Source: Krasilnikovozyma curviuscula
Taxonomy: Eukaryota > Basidiomycota > Tremellomycetes > Cystofilobasidiales > Mrakiaceae
DNA length: 64,000 bases
Direction of reading: 5' to 3'
Assembly: GCA_014825775.1 (NCBI GenBank)
Contig: MVAQ01000104.1
Coordinates: 1 to 64,000, forward strand
Positions 25,349 to 36,670 of the stretch are shown here, in pieces. Numbering within the stretch: the stretch's first letter is position 1; each line of letters begins with the position of its first letter. Both the position numbers and the translations under genes were made by a program. A model generated the notes under the pieces. It saw only the letters and a program-made list of their open reading frames with translations. It was not told where the DNA came from and ran no database searches.

Positions 25349-26036
25349 GGTTCGCTGCTGAAGGAAAAGTAAAAGATGTGGTTGCAAAGCTGATTCAACC
25401 CAATGGTTTGGCTGCTTCCCCCTTTTATTTATTTCTGCGGGACGTGTGTGTTGCTCTTCTTGCGTGCTGGATGGCGACACGCCCAGCGGAACGTAAAAGT
25501 TTGTTTACACGCCACAATGGCGTGATATGCTCGACCCCTTATCTTATCTCTCTGAAAACTCATGAAGAGAGAAAAAAAAACGAGACTGATTACCCCGAAG
25601 CAACACCTCTTGACTCCGCTATCGGCCAGTCGATCTCGCATGCGAACCCTCTCCACTGGAGGAGCGCAAAACGCTGTGGCGACAGCTGCTACGGGACAAC
25701 AAGCATTCCAACGTTGTTCTCTGCAGCAGCAACGGGAGTCAGCAGTGTGGGCTACGAAGACAAAGAGTCTCAGATGAGCTTCAATATCTTGCTGGTGGAA
25801 GAAGACTGCATATTGCTGCTGGGAGTCGCCATGTGTCACGGCGGTGCTCTCGACCCAGGTACCAGCGAGACCTGAACTACACGGTGCCGCCGCCAGTAAC
25901 GTTAATGGAGGACGTCTCCACCGCGGCCCCTTCCTCCACTTATATATAACGATCCGGTAAACAAGATCGGGAGAGGAGAAAACGTCAAGCTCCCTCTCTC
26001 TACTCGAAAAATCAACCCGACACTCTGTCTGTCGCA
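25349..26036. promoter_or_regulatory. Divergent promoter with TATA box and tandem GATA sites
   Basis: 688 bp between UPF0643 (-) and the pyridoxal-reductase-like gene (+). TATATATAA at 25941-25949 lies 96 bp before the plus-strand ATG and is a good TATA box. Two overlapping CTTATC motifs (GATAAG on the minus strand) at 25538-25548 are potential GATA-factor sites. Long overlapping open frames on both strands here are judged non-coding. Confidence 0.55.
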
Positions 26037-27628
26037 ATGCCAGCAGCTGTAACTACTGTCACTCGTACGTTCATCCCTTCGTCCATCATGATTTCCCATT
26101 GTTTCCAGCTTCTGAACCCCACCGCTTCCTGATATCTTCTTCTCAGTTGGAGGAGACGCCAAAGGTCAGCCCGTGTCCCTCCACATACAGCCTTGATTTG
26201 CCAGGTTGCTGACAGCCATGCTATTCCGCAGACTGGAAAGTCGGTAGGATCGGACACGGACTCATGATGCTCACATGGATGCGACCAACGCCAACTCCAG
26301 ATGAAGAGGCTTTTGAATCAATGATGTGAGCCATTTGCTCGAAGAAAGTCCCAGTGGCAGCATCTCCTGGCTCACAATGTTTTCCTTCTCTCCGGCGTCA
26401 CGACCGCTTAGTGCTGCTATCGAGGCTGGAGCAACCTACTGGAACAGTGGAACCTTCTACAATTCTCCAGACCAACCAATGGCTAACCTGTGAGTGCCCC
26501 CTCAATCCCCCTCGTTTTCCTCCTGAGTCCCCCATCTCTGTGACCTGTGACGGACACTGACGGGCGTTTCCATCTCTCAGTAAACTTCTCAATCGATTCT
26601 TCACCAAGTTTCCACAGTATTCCGACAAGGTTTTCTTGTCTGTCAAGGGAGGCTATGGGCTCGGAGGGTTGGACTACGACAAGCTCAAGGGCGAACTAAA
26701 GGCGGGTGGGTCCATCGGCCCCTGTCCTTTTTTCTCCCTACATCTCACTCCGGCATCCTTCAGTCAGAGAACTGACATATTTATCATTTTTGTTTTATAT
26801 TTTATTTTATTCTTCAGCGACTGAGGCACTCGGTCCCAACAAGAAAATTGATCTCTTCCAATGCGCTCGTCAGATGGCTCCGGTCGAAGAAACCATCCCT
26901 GCCATGAAACGCCTCATCGATGAAGGCTACTTCAAGCATATTGGTCTCTCCGAAGTCGGCGAGGCTACGGTCCGAAAAGCTGCAGCTGTAAGTCACAGTC
27001 TCCTTTACCAATGAACCATCGAATCATCTCACTGACAGACAAACCTCCTTGTTCGTCCTTCTCACCAGATCCACCCAATCGTCGCTGTCGAGGTCGAGTG
27101 TTCAATCGGATACCTCGAGCCAGAGCTCTTCAAAGTCATCAAAGCGTGCGAAGACCTCGATATCACCCTCATTGGCTACTCCCCCTTAGGCAGAGGCTTC
27201 CTCACGGGCAACATCAAGTCGATGGCCGATCTCGAAGGCGACGAGCGCTCCAAATACCCAAGGTTCCACGAAGGCAATATCGAGAAGAACTTGGAGCTCG
27301 TGCAGGAGATCAAAAAGTTGGCGGAGAAGAGAGGATGCAGCGCCGCTCAGCTCTGCCTCGCTTACCTGCTCCACTTGAGTCCCTGCATCCTGCCCATTCC
27401 AGGATCATCCAAAAAGGAGAGAACTCTTGAGAGTGAGTTGAGGTCTGCCTTCTCTTTTTGTGGATTGCTTCTACCGCTCATTCCTATGCCATGCCTACTA
27501 CAGACATCAAGTCCGCAGAGCTCGCTCTCACCCCGGCAGAAATCGAAGCTATGGAAAAAATCGTCGGGGAATCTCCGATGGCTGGACACCGTTACCCGGA
27601 GGCATCCAGCAAGCTCACTTGGCTCTAG
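26037..27628 (+). CDS. plr1: Pyridoxal reductase-like aldo-keto reductase (AKR8 type)
   Basis: Probably reduces pyridoxal to pyridoxine with NADPH in vitamin B6 salvage. Eight or nine short exons give about 337 residues, the AKR8 size. The start MPAAVTTVTL matches the S. pombe Plr1 type. As in that family, the usual AKR catalytic Asp is replaced by Asn (YWNSGTFY) and the catalytic-His region reads LFQCAR; the Lys of LSVKGG is kept. GLSEV, VEVECS and a GYSPLGRG cofactor-loop segment follow. Substrate is inferred from family only. It converges on a second, unrelated-subfamily AKR gene with about 215 bp between stops. Confidence 0.88.
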
Positions 27629-27842
27629 ATGCAGAAGCTGGTCGCTTGTTGATGGGTTGCTTGAACCACAGCTTTCAGAATTCGTAGCTGACGCAGGCTA
27701 AAATAGTCTCTGAATACTCTACAGCAGCGAGCTATCTAAATAATTCCTGCGTTTCATTTGGCATGATAAGACCCTTCCCTTTGAGAAGCATTCCCGGCGC
27801 AAGCAAAGCCTGAGCTCCATCAGCCGTCCGACATAACAGCCC

Positions 27843-29460
27843 TTAAGCGTTTTGGATCTTAGCCCATTGAACCTTGTCGTTGTTTTGGGGGTGGTTCGCC
27901 TCGTAGATGTCGTACTCGAAGTCCTCGGATTGGTCACAGATCTTGTGGGCTGGGTGGGAGATGGCGCCGCTCTCAATAGCTTCAAACTCCTCCTTGGTGA
28001 ACTCGACGAGCTTCATGTTGCTCAAGATTCTGGAGGGGGTGACGGATTTTGGAAGGACACAAGCACCACGTTGGACTTGCCATGAGATGAGGACGTTGGC
28101 TGGTTCAACCTGTCAGAAAAGAATAATAAGCACGCACAGTCAGTCAAGTCATGTAAACTAGAGCCAAAAGAAAAAAAATCGCGTTCGTTACTCACTGAGT
28201 ATTTCTTGGCCAATTCAACGATAGCTGGAATCTGGATGTGGGAAGCACCCGAAGCAGTTCCACCCAATGGAGAGTACGCCTGTGGCAAGATATCGACGCT
28301 CTTTAAGTAAGCGACCAATTCGGGTTGAGGGCAAGAGTAAGAGAGTTCGACTTGGTTGGCGACTGGCTTGTACTTCAATTGCTTGGAGAGGAGCTGTTGA
28401 GTTCGGCGGATGTCTATCCGATGTAAAAACGTCAGTCTGGTTGGCTCAGACCAAAATGGACAAAAATATCGTTTTGGGCTCACTGAAGTTGGAGATACCA
28501 ATGGACTTGACGAGTCCCTCATCGACCAACTTCTCAAGATCTTGCCAGCATGGGTATGGCTCGTCGGATAAAGCGACATCGACGACTGGCTTTCCGTTCT
28601 CCTTCTTGACCGGAGCCTGTGGGAGGGAACCGTCAGCTGGGACATTTGGCTCAAGAGCAACGTTCCAGTGCATCAGCAAAAAAAGACAAAAAAAATCATA
28701 CGCAGAAGATTAGCCGAGGGTCAGCGAACTGCTAGGTTGGGGGGAAATATCTCGGGGATACTCACCAAGTAGAGGTCCAAATAGGATGTGTCCAATCTCT
28801 TGAGGGTATCTTGGATGGCCAACTTGACGTGCTTGTGGTGGAACTCGAAGAGCTTGGAGGTGATGAAGATCTCCTCTCTTGGAACACCAGAGAGCTTGAT
28901 GCCTTCACCAACTTCAACTTCGTTTTGGTAACCCCAAGCGCAACTAAGAAAGGCACGTCACGGAAAAACCGGACATAAAAAAAATACGCAATGGAGTGAG
29001 GGAGAAAAGCGATCGCATGGGTCAGAACTTCACTTTTTTTCTCTCGTATGACGTTGGGCGGTCACCTCCATCTACTCACTCGAGGTGTCTGACTCCACCC
29101 TTCAAAGCGGCAGCGACAGCATCACGAACTTGTCCTTTTCTAAAGATGGGTAAGCATTATTAGCAAATAGATACTCGTCTAACAGCTAGCGGAAAGCAAA
29201 GACCCACGGTGATTGCCACTACAACGCAAAGAGGGAACCGCGAATAGACAGCACAAAAAAAGCGACATGAGGTAAGAGACATTGACGCTGGAAGTGCATA
29301 GGAGCCACTACAACTTACTGTTCCAAGGCCAATGCTTGGGATGCTCTTACCTGTGGAACAAAAGTGGGAGGAAAGAGGGGTTCAGCTGATAGAAAACGAG
29401 TCTTTTTCGAGATGGGGAAAACTCACCGTTGTTGAGGACAAAGTGAGTAGTTGGAGACAT
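27843..29460 (-). CDS. Aldo-keto reductase (glycerol/alditol dehydrogenase type)
   Basis: NAD(P)H-dependent carbonyl reductase of the AKR2/AKR3-like group; exact substrate unknown. Eight exons (29460-29427, 29350-29319, 29218-29208, 29139-29080, 28943-28766, 28673-28484, 28413-28196, 28109-27843) sum to 330 codons, 329 residues. The catalytic tetrad is complete: Asp and Tyr in LDCAWGYQNE, Lys in ITSKL and His in MHW. GISNF and the IPKSVTP-like cofactor segment (LPKSVTPSRI) are present. Two odd splice features are needed to keep the motifs: an 11-nt exon 3 and an intron (28765-28674) ending in TG rather than AG. If the latter is a real mutation the gene may be partly disabled. Confidence 0.88.
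29208..29218 (-). other. 11-nt microexon in aldo-keto reductase
   Basis: TGGCAATCACC on the minus strand is flanked by TTGTAG acceptor and GTGGGT donor. It supplies Trp-Gln-Ser and part of Pro, turning the join into GLGTWQSPKGQV, the standard AKR N-terminal strand. Skipping it shifts the frame. Confidence 0.8.
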
Positions 29461-30358
29461 CTGAGGAAGGGCAGCTGTCAGTTTGTGTTTGTTTTGGAAC
29501 ACCCGAGCATTGTACTTACATTTTCGATGATGAGAAAGTGGTGGTTGGGGGGGTGGTGAACCAACTATGATTGTCCGGCTCGTTTTTCGCACCGTCAGCG
29601 ACTTTTCCCCTTTGGGAATATAATCCGTCGCATTATACATTTTTTTCCCTATATTTTTCCCACTTACTCCGTTTCCCATAGTAAGGAAGCTGTCTGCAAG
29701 GAATATAGTATATCAAACTGAAAGGAAAATCCGAGAAAATATCGCAAGGTGGACAATATTAGTCCTCCATCGATGCGGCTGCTCTCACCTGTAACGCCTT
29801 AATGTTTTTAACAAAGACAGTTTTCAACATAGCAGCAATGAAACCTGATGCTATACAGCTTGTTCGTCTCTGTGAATTCACAGATTGTTGCTGGAGGGCT
29901 GAGTCGTTCAGTGGTAAGCAACCGGACACAGGATTGGTCGATGGCTCACGATGCCGACAGCTTACACTGATGTCTCCTCAGATTGAATTATGTCTAGTTG
30001 TGGTTTCTCATCCTTCAAAGCAGCCTTCAGCTCTACTGGTCTCTTATAAATGTTACATCTTGCTCCTCGTTGACGCTACAGTTTCCGTTTGGCAGCAACT
30101 TGACACAACCTTGGAGCGCTGGGCCCAGTCTCGTCTCTGCTCTACACTCTCTACGATTACGGACAGCTCATATCTCAGGCGACCGGCTTGTGGGCTCGGA
30201 CGAGAGTTAGAGGTCAGCACAGAATCCTGGCGATAGACTTAGAAAACTTCAAAGGGCACTCCAATGGACCAATGTAGCGATAAGTTCTGCTTTCGCTTTG
30301 TGAATGGAGATACGTTTGTATATAAGTGCGGTGACTTGATAATATTTCAATTGATTAC
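29461..30358. other. Intergenic region, no gene seen
   Basis: About 0.9 kb between the AKR start (-) and the VPS53 stop (-), so it holds the AKR promoter. AT-rich elements such as ATATAGTATAT occur near 29704-29714. A 144-codon plus-strand frame (29802-30236) has no domain and no splice partners. I looked for a tRNA around 29895-29950 and could not fold one. Confidence 0.45.
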
Positions 30359-33300
30359 CTAGAACAAGGTGTTTGTCCTACTAGGTCCAGCGCCAAAGAA
30401 TTGTCTGAATCCCGCGAAAGGTTGTTTGCTATTTGTCGGTGAAGCGACATTGCCGTTTCCTTCGTCACTGTAAGACTGCTGCATTGCTACTGTAGATGAG
30501 ATTGGCGATAGCAAGGCTCGTTCGGACGGTGATGCGTTTGCTAAGACGATGGACTGGATTGGTGTTGTCATGTCCATATCCAACGCGGAGAGGAATGACG
30601 AGTCGGATAGGTTGTCGAGGGTGGATGTGACGGCGATGAAGATGTCGAGCAGTGAGTTTTGATCTTTTCGGGGTGTACCTTTGAGGTCCAAGATCTGATT
30701 GAAACAGAGAGGTGTTAAGACTGACATTTGACAGCAGCGCAAAATGTCTAGAAAAAGTGTACCTTTTGGAAGTTGCTAAATGAGCGATCACCGACCAACA
30801 GGCTATAGTTCTGTACGAATCCTTCGGGAGGATCTTCCGGTGCCAATATAACCTTCAGAATTGTCTCAAAGTTTTGCGTCGATGAGTGAACATGCTTGTG
30901 ATATGAACTGTGGTGTGATGGCATAGTAGTTAGGTGCTCTGAAGGCAACGTCATGTGCAGGAGGACTCACGTTATGCTCCTAGTATCATCCCTGGAGAAA
31001 TGAGGCAGGTCGATGAAGGATTTTTTGATCTCGGATAGATCCAGCAAGAGTTGTTCTGCTCCAACCTTTTTCAAAGGCCGACTTCGCACGACAGTTTGAG
31101 TCAGCCGTGAGATAACGACACTGAAAGAACAGATCACAAATTAGAGGTTAGCTCATCCATTGATATTGAAGGACCAGCGTGGACTCACCCAACAGCCTTG
31201 TCGCAGAAGTTTCTCATGTACTTCTTCTGATCCAGTCCCTCTTTGACTGTCTCACCAATCGTGCTTAGACCTCGAACGATGTCACCGACGTACATCGAAG
31301 GACCACTGACGTTCTCAAAGTTGGCCCATGGTGTTCGTGAAATGGCAGTGAAAGCAGGTTCGCAGGTCGTTTCAAGTTCTCGGAGGAGAACCAACAGGGC
31401 GGATGAGATGACACTATGAAACATGAAGGAAATCAGGGTCAGCTACAGTATTCTACTTGAGTATCTTACAGCGAGCAGCCTATTAACGCACCCGATGAAC
31501 AGATCCAGCTCTGGCTGGAAACTAATCTCATCCCTATATTCAGGTAGAACCGCATCTTTCAATTTATCCTCCAGCTGACTAGCGGTCGTATGACAATAGT
31601 CCGCCGTATTCAGTACCAGACAGGCATTCTTCATCTCTTGAATATTTGGCCTTCCCTCAATCGATCGCCTCTCCGTCGACCGCCGGCTCGTAGGCTCCTG
31701 CTGTTTCTTCAAACTGCTGATAAGGATGGACTCAGCGTATACCTTGAGCCATTTCTTGAAGACTTTCGCCAGTTCTCGGAGCGGTGTTCCTCTACTCAGC
31801 TTGGCACACTGTTCCATCGTTTGGCCATAGAAGTAGAACAAGTCTGTGCTGGAAGGAAGAACACTTGAGGTTTCGCCTTCAGCAGATGAGGGTGTTTCGA
31901 GACTAGATCGGCGGCTTCTAGCAATTGACAGCATGTCAGAAATGGCTTTGTCTTGTGCTTCGACAAAGACGATAAGGAATGGATCAAAGACGGTGGAGAT
32001 GGGAGTGAAGGGAGCTGCGTAGGATGTTGAAGGTAATGCGGTGAGAACGATTTCTTTGAATGGGAGTCCGTATTTCTTGGCCATCTGGGATTCAAAGTCG
32101 AGAGTTGCTTGAAGACTTTCGAGCAGTAGGGTAACAGTGAGAGGTTTCACTTTAGCGAGGACATTGCTGAGGTCTTGGCTGAAATGGTTCAAAGAACTTT
32201 ATTTAGTACTAATAACGTCCAGCTGGAGTGTATACTAACCTTGTTACTTCAGCAAATCTAGCCACGAGGTACAGTCCAACTTTCCAGCTCGGTGGGAAGA
32301 TTCCTTCCCGCTCCTCGTCGTGCGATTTCAGGATACGGCGAAACCAAGCATATCTTCTAGCAGTATTATCAAGTTGACCGGCCTTGTAAACAGAAAATCA
32401 GATGGTGAACTTTTGAGGAAGAGCAGAAAGGTTCTCACTTCATCTGTCGAGCGGAAGACTCGGCGGTACTCTTTAAGTTCCAACGCAGCATATCGGTCGA
32501 GCATTTGGTTTCTAAGCAGACATTCAAGAGGTCAGAATGGTAAGTAGAGTGGAGCTAGGTAAGCTCATGCTTACCGAACGTCATCCCCAAGGCTGTCGAC
32601 GATCAAGCAGCAGTCTCCCAATGTGGCCGGACTAACAGGAGGTTTCGATGGATCTGGTACGAAGCTGTAATACAACACTAATCAGTGATTAATCCAATTT
32701 CACATGCTCGACTACCGTGGCTCACAATGTTTCGAACTCCTCTGCTACCAGCACTCGGCAGCTTCCTTGAGCTTCCTGAACCTGTTTGTACAACGAAGCT
32801 ACCCTTTGCACTGTGGTGTATGATTTGAAAGATAAAGACAATTGTTTAACCGCCTGTTAGAATTAAGAGACGAAACGTCAGTACTAGAGGATGAATAAAG
32901 AAAGGCAGACTACTCACCGACAAACTGTGAGCTATGTCACGGTACCGTCGAGAGGGTATCAGGTACTCCAGCTGGGCAAGAGCATTGACTGCATCAGATA
33001 TTTGCAGGAGTAAATGTCAGCGATGATGTTCGTTGGTTCGAAGTTAGGTTTTGGCAAGGGAACTCACCCAGCATCTGAAGCCTCTTCAAGACGACGATAC
33101 TCTCCATGAGATTCTTCTTCGCCCTGTCGAGCCTCTGAATATCCCTTGTAATATCTTTCACAATAGCTTCGCTCTCCAGAGCTTTACCCTGCAACGAAGT
33201 TGTCCGTTCCAGCAGTTCGACGATGAGCTCTTGGATCGTCTGGATCCTGTTGGACGACGACTGCTCATCCTCCAGCGCTTTTCTCAGTACATGGATCTGC

Positions 33301-33506
33301 TCCCTGGTCTCAGAAAGCTGGCCCTGTATCCTGCTCTGTACGTTTTGAGCCTCCTGTAGTGCGTGCTCTGGAGAAAGCATGTCAGCTACTATTTCCACAA
33401 GGGGGGGAGACGGCATTCGAAAGCAGTACATACCATCAGGAAAGAGCGATTCTAACGTAGTGAAGGGATCCAGAGTACTGAATCGGAGGTCTTGAAGAGA
33501 GGTCAT
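30359..33506 (-). CDS. VPS53: GARP complex subunit Vps53
   Basis: Vps53 is a core subunit of the GARP tether, which captures endosome-derived vesicles at the trans-Golgi. About twelve exons give roughly 840 residues. The N-terminus has the family's coiled coil followed by LDRAKKNLMESIVVLKRLQML, then VNALAQLEYLIPSRRY and an FKSYTTVQRV region, the classic Vps53_N pattern. The large central exon (about 32180-31500) encodes an FPPSW-preceded helical domain and a Ser/Arg-rich insert. The C-terminal exons match Vps53_C in layout and end in a Ser-rich tail. ATG 33506 is the first in frame. Confidence 0.92.
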
Positions 33507-33845
33507 GGCACCCTACAGCATCTCCTCACTGTTTGCAGAGAAGGCACGCCAGTGCGATGTGCTGCTGCCACCAAGTATCAAAACTGCCCTCAAAACACCA
33601 AATCCTCTCTCATTAAATGGCAACAATATAAGACAGTAAATGAATATTCCAGTATTTCGTGAGTTGAAGGCAACGTGAAACTTAGCAACGTCACCGCGCA
33701 GAATCATCAGTAAACAAGTCTCCGTACTGCTGGTTTGTCTCATTGTGCGGGGCCGATCACAGCATCACAAACACTTCATCTTAACAGAAAAAACCACATG
33801 TTCTACAATGTAAAGGCGAGATGTAATACCACACTTTCTAATCTT
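33507..33845. other. Intergenic, no gene seen
   Basis: 339 bp between the VPS53 start and the stop of the histidine phosphatase gene, both on the minus strand. It holds the VPS53 promoter. A 76-codon frame at its lower end has no features. Confidence 0.5.
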
Positions 33846-34793
33846 CTATAACTCGATAAGTTTGTCTTCGAGCAAGGGCCGGTTTTCATCCAAAACTGGA
33901 CAGTGCTCCGATCTCTTCTCTACGATTTGATGACCGTCAATAATCCACATGATATCGAACCTATCGCCAAGGGGAAAAACTAGTTTAGCACTCAGGTCGC
34001 ACGTCGACAGATAAACCAGCTCACCTATCATCTGGGTAAGCAGCCGTCGTATTTGCCCCGAGACCTCGAGCGATACCCAACAGATCGCGATGTTTCTATG
34101 TAACACAAGCAGATCAGAAGGGAAACTACGCTTGAGCTAGGTAGATGGACTCACCCAAGAGATCAGGATGTCCTTGTGGTTAGATTTAGCCCACTCCTCG
34201 ACTTTAGCAGCAATACAAGCTGGCTGTTCATTAGCACTGAAAGAAATGAAAGAAATGAATGATAAGAATACTCATTTAAGTCTGTTTCGTATTTCGACTC
34301 ACCATGCAGTGACGATATCTAGGCCCAAGTCAGTTGCGACAGGCTTGACAGTCATCCAGGTGCGTTCCTGGTCCTGGGTAGCTTCATCACGAGGAGCAGC
34401 AAACACCATACCAAAGTCAAATTCACTCTCCTGACCAAACACCTATCATCATGAAAAAACATAAAGCGTCAGTTCCGCAGTCTGCGTAGGTCGCGCAAGC
34501 GCAGAGACCACAAGGCAAAGCTTCACCGTCCTCAAGCACTCAGCCCTTTCTTTTCCTCTCTCACTCAGCCCAAATCCACCTCTCCCCGGCTTCTCGGCGT
34601 GTCTGATGAGGATGATCCGGTTCTTGTAGTCCCACGAGGGTGGGACCACTGGTCCGACGGCACCCCCTGGACCGTCTGGTCCTGGACCCCAGGGACCTCT
34701 GCCTGGTGGTCCTCCGGGTCCTGGTGGGAAGAAGGGAAGTTGGAAAGCAGCAGCAGTAGCTGCAAAGATTGAAAGTGCGTAGATAGAGTGCAT
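33846..34793 (-). CDS. Small secreted histidine phosphatase-superfamily protein
   Basis: Exons 34793-34527, 34442-34303, 34236-34155, 34095-34025 and 33960-33846 give 224 residues. ATG 34793 starts a hydrophobic stretch (about residues 3-18) that looks like a signal peptide, followed by a Pro/Gly-rich segment (20-50). The core starts with IILIRHAEKP, where Arg-His is the phosphohistidine motif of the phosphoglycerate-mutase/phosphatase superfamily. LSERGKERAE is the usual next segment. Substrate is unknown; a second catalytic His near IIDGH is a guess. An upstream TTG-started extension is less likely because it lies before the signal peptide. Confidence 0.75.
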
Positions 34794-35163
34794 GCCGAAT
34801 AAAAATGTGGTTGGAAGCAAACTGGAGTTTTGTCGCCTTTAATCAGATAGTGCTGCGGGTCTTTTGAGGGCAGTGATTCGACAAAACTAAATGATTATGA
34901 CCTTTTGAGAGTGAAGTCGTGGTGCTAAGAATAATGGTTCCCTTCTTGATGAGATCAAACACAGTTGTAAGCAAAGTGCTATCTTATGTTTACATGGCTA
35001 ACTTTCGGCCAAAAGTGACACATCACAGAACCTTTCCTGGACATATGATGTACATGGAGCATTAATTGAATTAAAAAACTTATAAATGATACAATATTGA
35101 AGGAGGGAATACAGTTTGAGTGCGAAGAGTGAGGGCCGAACAGAGGGCCACATGGAGTACCAC
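34794..35163. other. Intergenic, no gene seen
   Basis: 370 bp between two minus-strand genes, AT-rich at 35060-35100. It contains the promoter of the histidine phosphatase and the 3' flank of the vWA gene. Confidence 0.5.
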
Positions 35164-36324
35164 TCAGGTGTTCAAAGCGCGCTTGTCCAGCTTACGGTTG
35201 ATCCCTCCTAAGAGAGCCTACCAAAATTACCAAATTGAAGTCAATATCTAGTATTCTGAACTTTCTTCAATGTTTGTTCCTGTGTTCGAGCATCAAAGCC
35301 ACCTACTCACCTTAATAATCCAAGCACCATCCATCTTACCACCATCACTCCAAGCCAAAGTATCAACAATGTCTCGACAATTCCCTTCAGCAGAAATCTC
35401 ATCATCCAACTCCTGTAGCGCCTTTTTAGCTTCCTTGTCGTTACCTATCTGCACAAACTGAACACCAAGAGCACTGAGCGGGAAGTTGCCTCGATCGAGT
35501 CGGCGGGCAACAGCCACCAAGACTGAAGCTGGGTCGTCGGACGGTTCTCCATCCGTGAGAACGAGAAGGTTGAGAGGCTTGACAGACTCAGCGTTCGAGT
35601 TCTCGAGCGTGGTCACGTATCGATTGAGAATGGTGTCGAGTCGCCTTCCAGTAGGGGTTCCATTGGAGGGCTTAACTCTATCAAAAAGCTGTATTACTTG
35701 GGAGGCTGTCTATAAATGTTAATGTAACTTTCAGGTAAGCTGAGAGTGCAGGGATGAAAGTGCACCGTAATCACTTACCTTGATACCCTTTGCTTGATGC
35801 TTGTCATTCAAGAACTCAATATCGATACCATCATCATCGTATCTAGAATTTGAAACCAAAAGTCGTTAGAATAAAGTAACTGTATCTGGAAAGAAGGTGA
35901 GTCTTACCTGGCTGCAGTCTCTGCGACACTAGCTAATGCATCCCGCGCTTCTCTCCATCTACTCCCTGCCATACTTCCTGAATCGTCAATTAGGAAAGCA
36001 GTATCGAAATCTCTCAGGAACTATAAGAGCAAGAAAATTGAGTCGGCTTAAATTTACAGCGACGAACCTCGTCGACATCATGAGAGGTGTGCTCACGTCG
36101 AGAGGATCTTCTTCACCCTGCTTGTGCATCTCTAAGTAACCTGGTGGAGCTGAGCTAGGAGGCTGGTAGGTTTGCTTCTCGTTGGGCGTAGTCCTGACCG
36201 AAATTGAGCGTCCAACGTTCATATTGTTTGAGATGCTTGGGCCGGCACCAGAAGATTGAGAAGAGCTCCTGTCAAGCAAGGAGGATCCATCACCGAGCTT
36301 CGATAATCTTCGGAAGAGTCCCAT
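35164..36324 (-). CDS. von Willebrand factor A domain protein
   Basis: Exons 36324-36097, 36020-35908, 35842-35779, 35709-35311 and 35217-35164 give 285 residues. The first ~80 residues are Ser/Pro-rich and disordered. A vWA domain fills the rest: FLIDDSGSM is the MIDAS D-x-S-x-S metal site, NGTPTGRRL carries the MIDAS threonine and VLTDGEPSDD the distal aspartate. No signal peptide is visible, so it is probably intracellular, where vWA domains mediate protein-protein contacts. Stand-alone vWA proteins of this type occur in many basidiomycetes without a settled role. Confidence 0.85.
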
Positions 36325-36670
36325 ATTTAAAAGTTTGGGTAAGACGTGGTTGGGGAAAGACTTTGGCTCTCTGTCCAAGTTGCACCGCCTCTTGGCACGC
36401 CGGCGAGTTGGCCCGTGCGCTGATCGGCGAACGTCATCGTCGTAATTGATGAGATTTAAACAAACGAAAAGACTTTAAACTGGGTTTATATCATATTTTA
36501 AGGTAAAGGGTTTCAACATTTGAATTGGTAAAAGGAAGCTAAAAGGGCAAAATGCGACCTATGCTACAACATGGCAAATGGTTGTTTTTGATATGAATAT
36601 CGAATGCCCAACGCAAATAAAGTCGCTCTCAAAAGTGAGCTGTAGAGAGAGCCTACAGAAAGGCCAACGC
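36325..36670. other. Intergenic, no gene seen
   Basis: 346 bp between the vWA start and the KCS1 stop, same strand. It is AT-rich at 36450-36560 and would contain the KCS1 polyadenylation region and the vWA promoter. Confidence 0.5.

Noticed and set aside
25327..26037. Long overlapping frames on both strands (182 codons +, 202 codons -) between UPF0643 and the pyridoxal-reductase-like gene
   Set aside because: They overlap each other and the TATA box, have odd Cys/Arg-rich composition and no domain. They lie in the shared promoter.
29885..29960. tRNA-like stretch (TTCAGTGGTAAGC, resembling a D-arm)
   Set aside because: No anticodon stem, T-loop or acceptor pairing could be found around it.
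29802..30236. 144-codon plus-strand frame downstream of VPS53
   Set aside because: No domain, no splice sites linking to other exons, and unlike any protein I know. Its position fits the AKR promoter.
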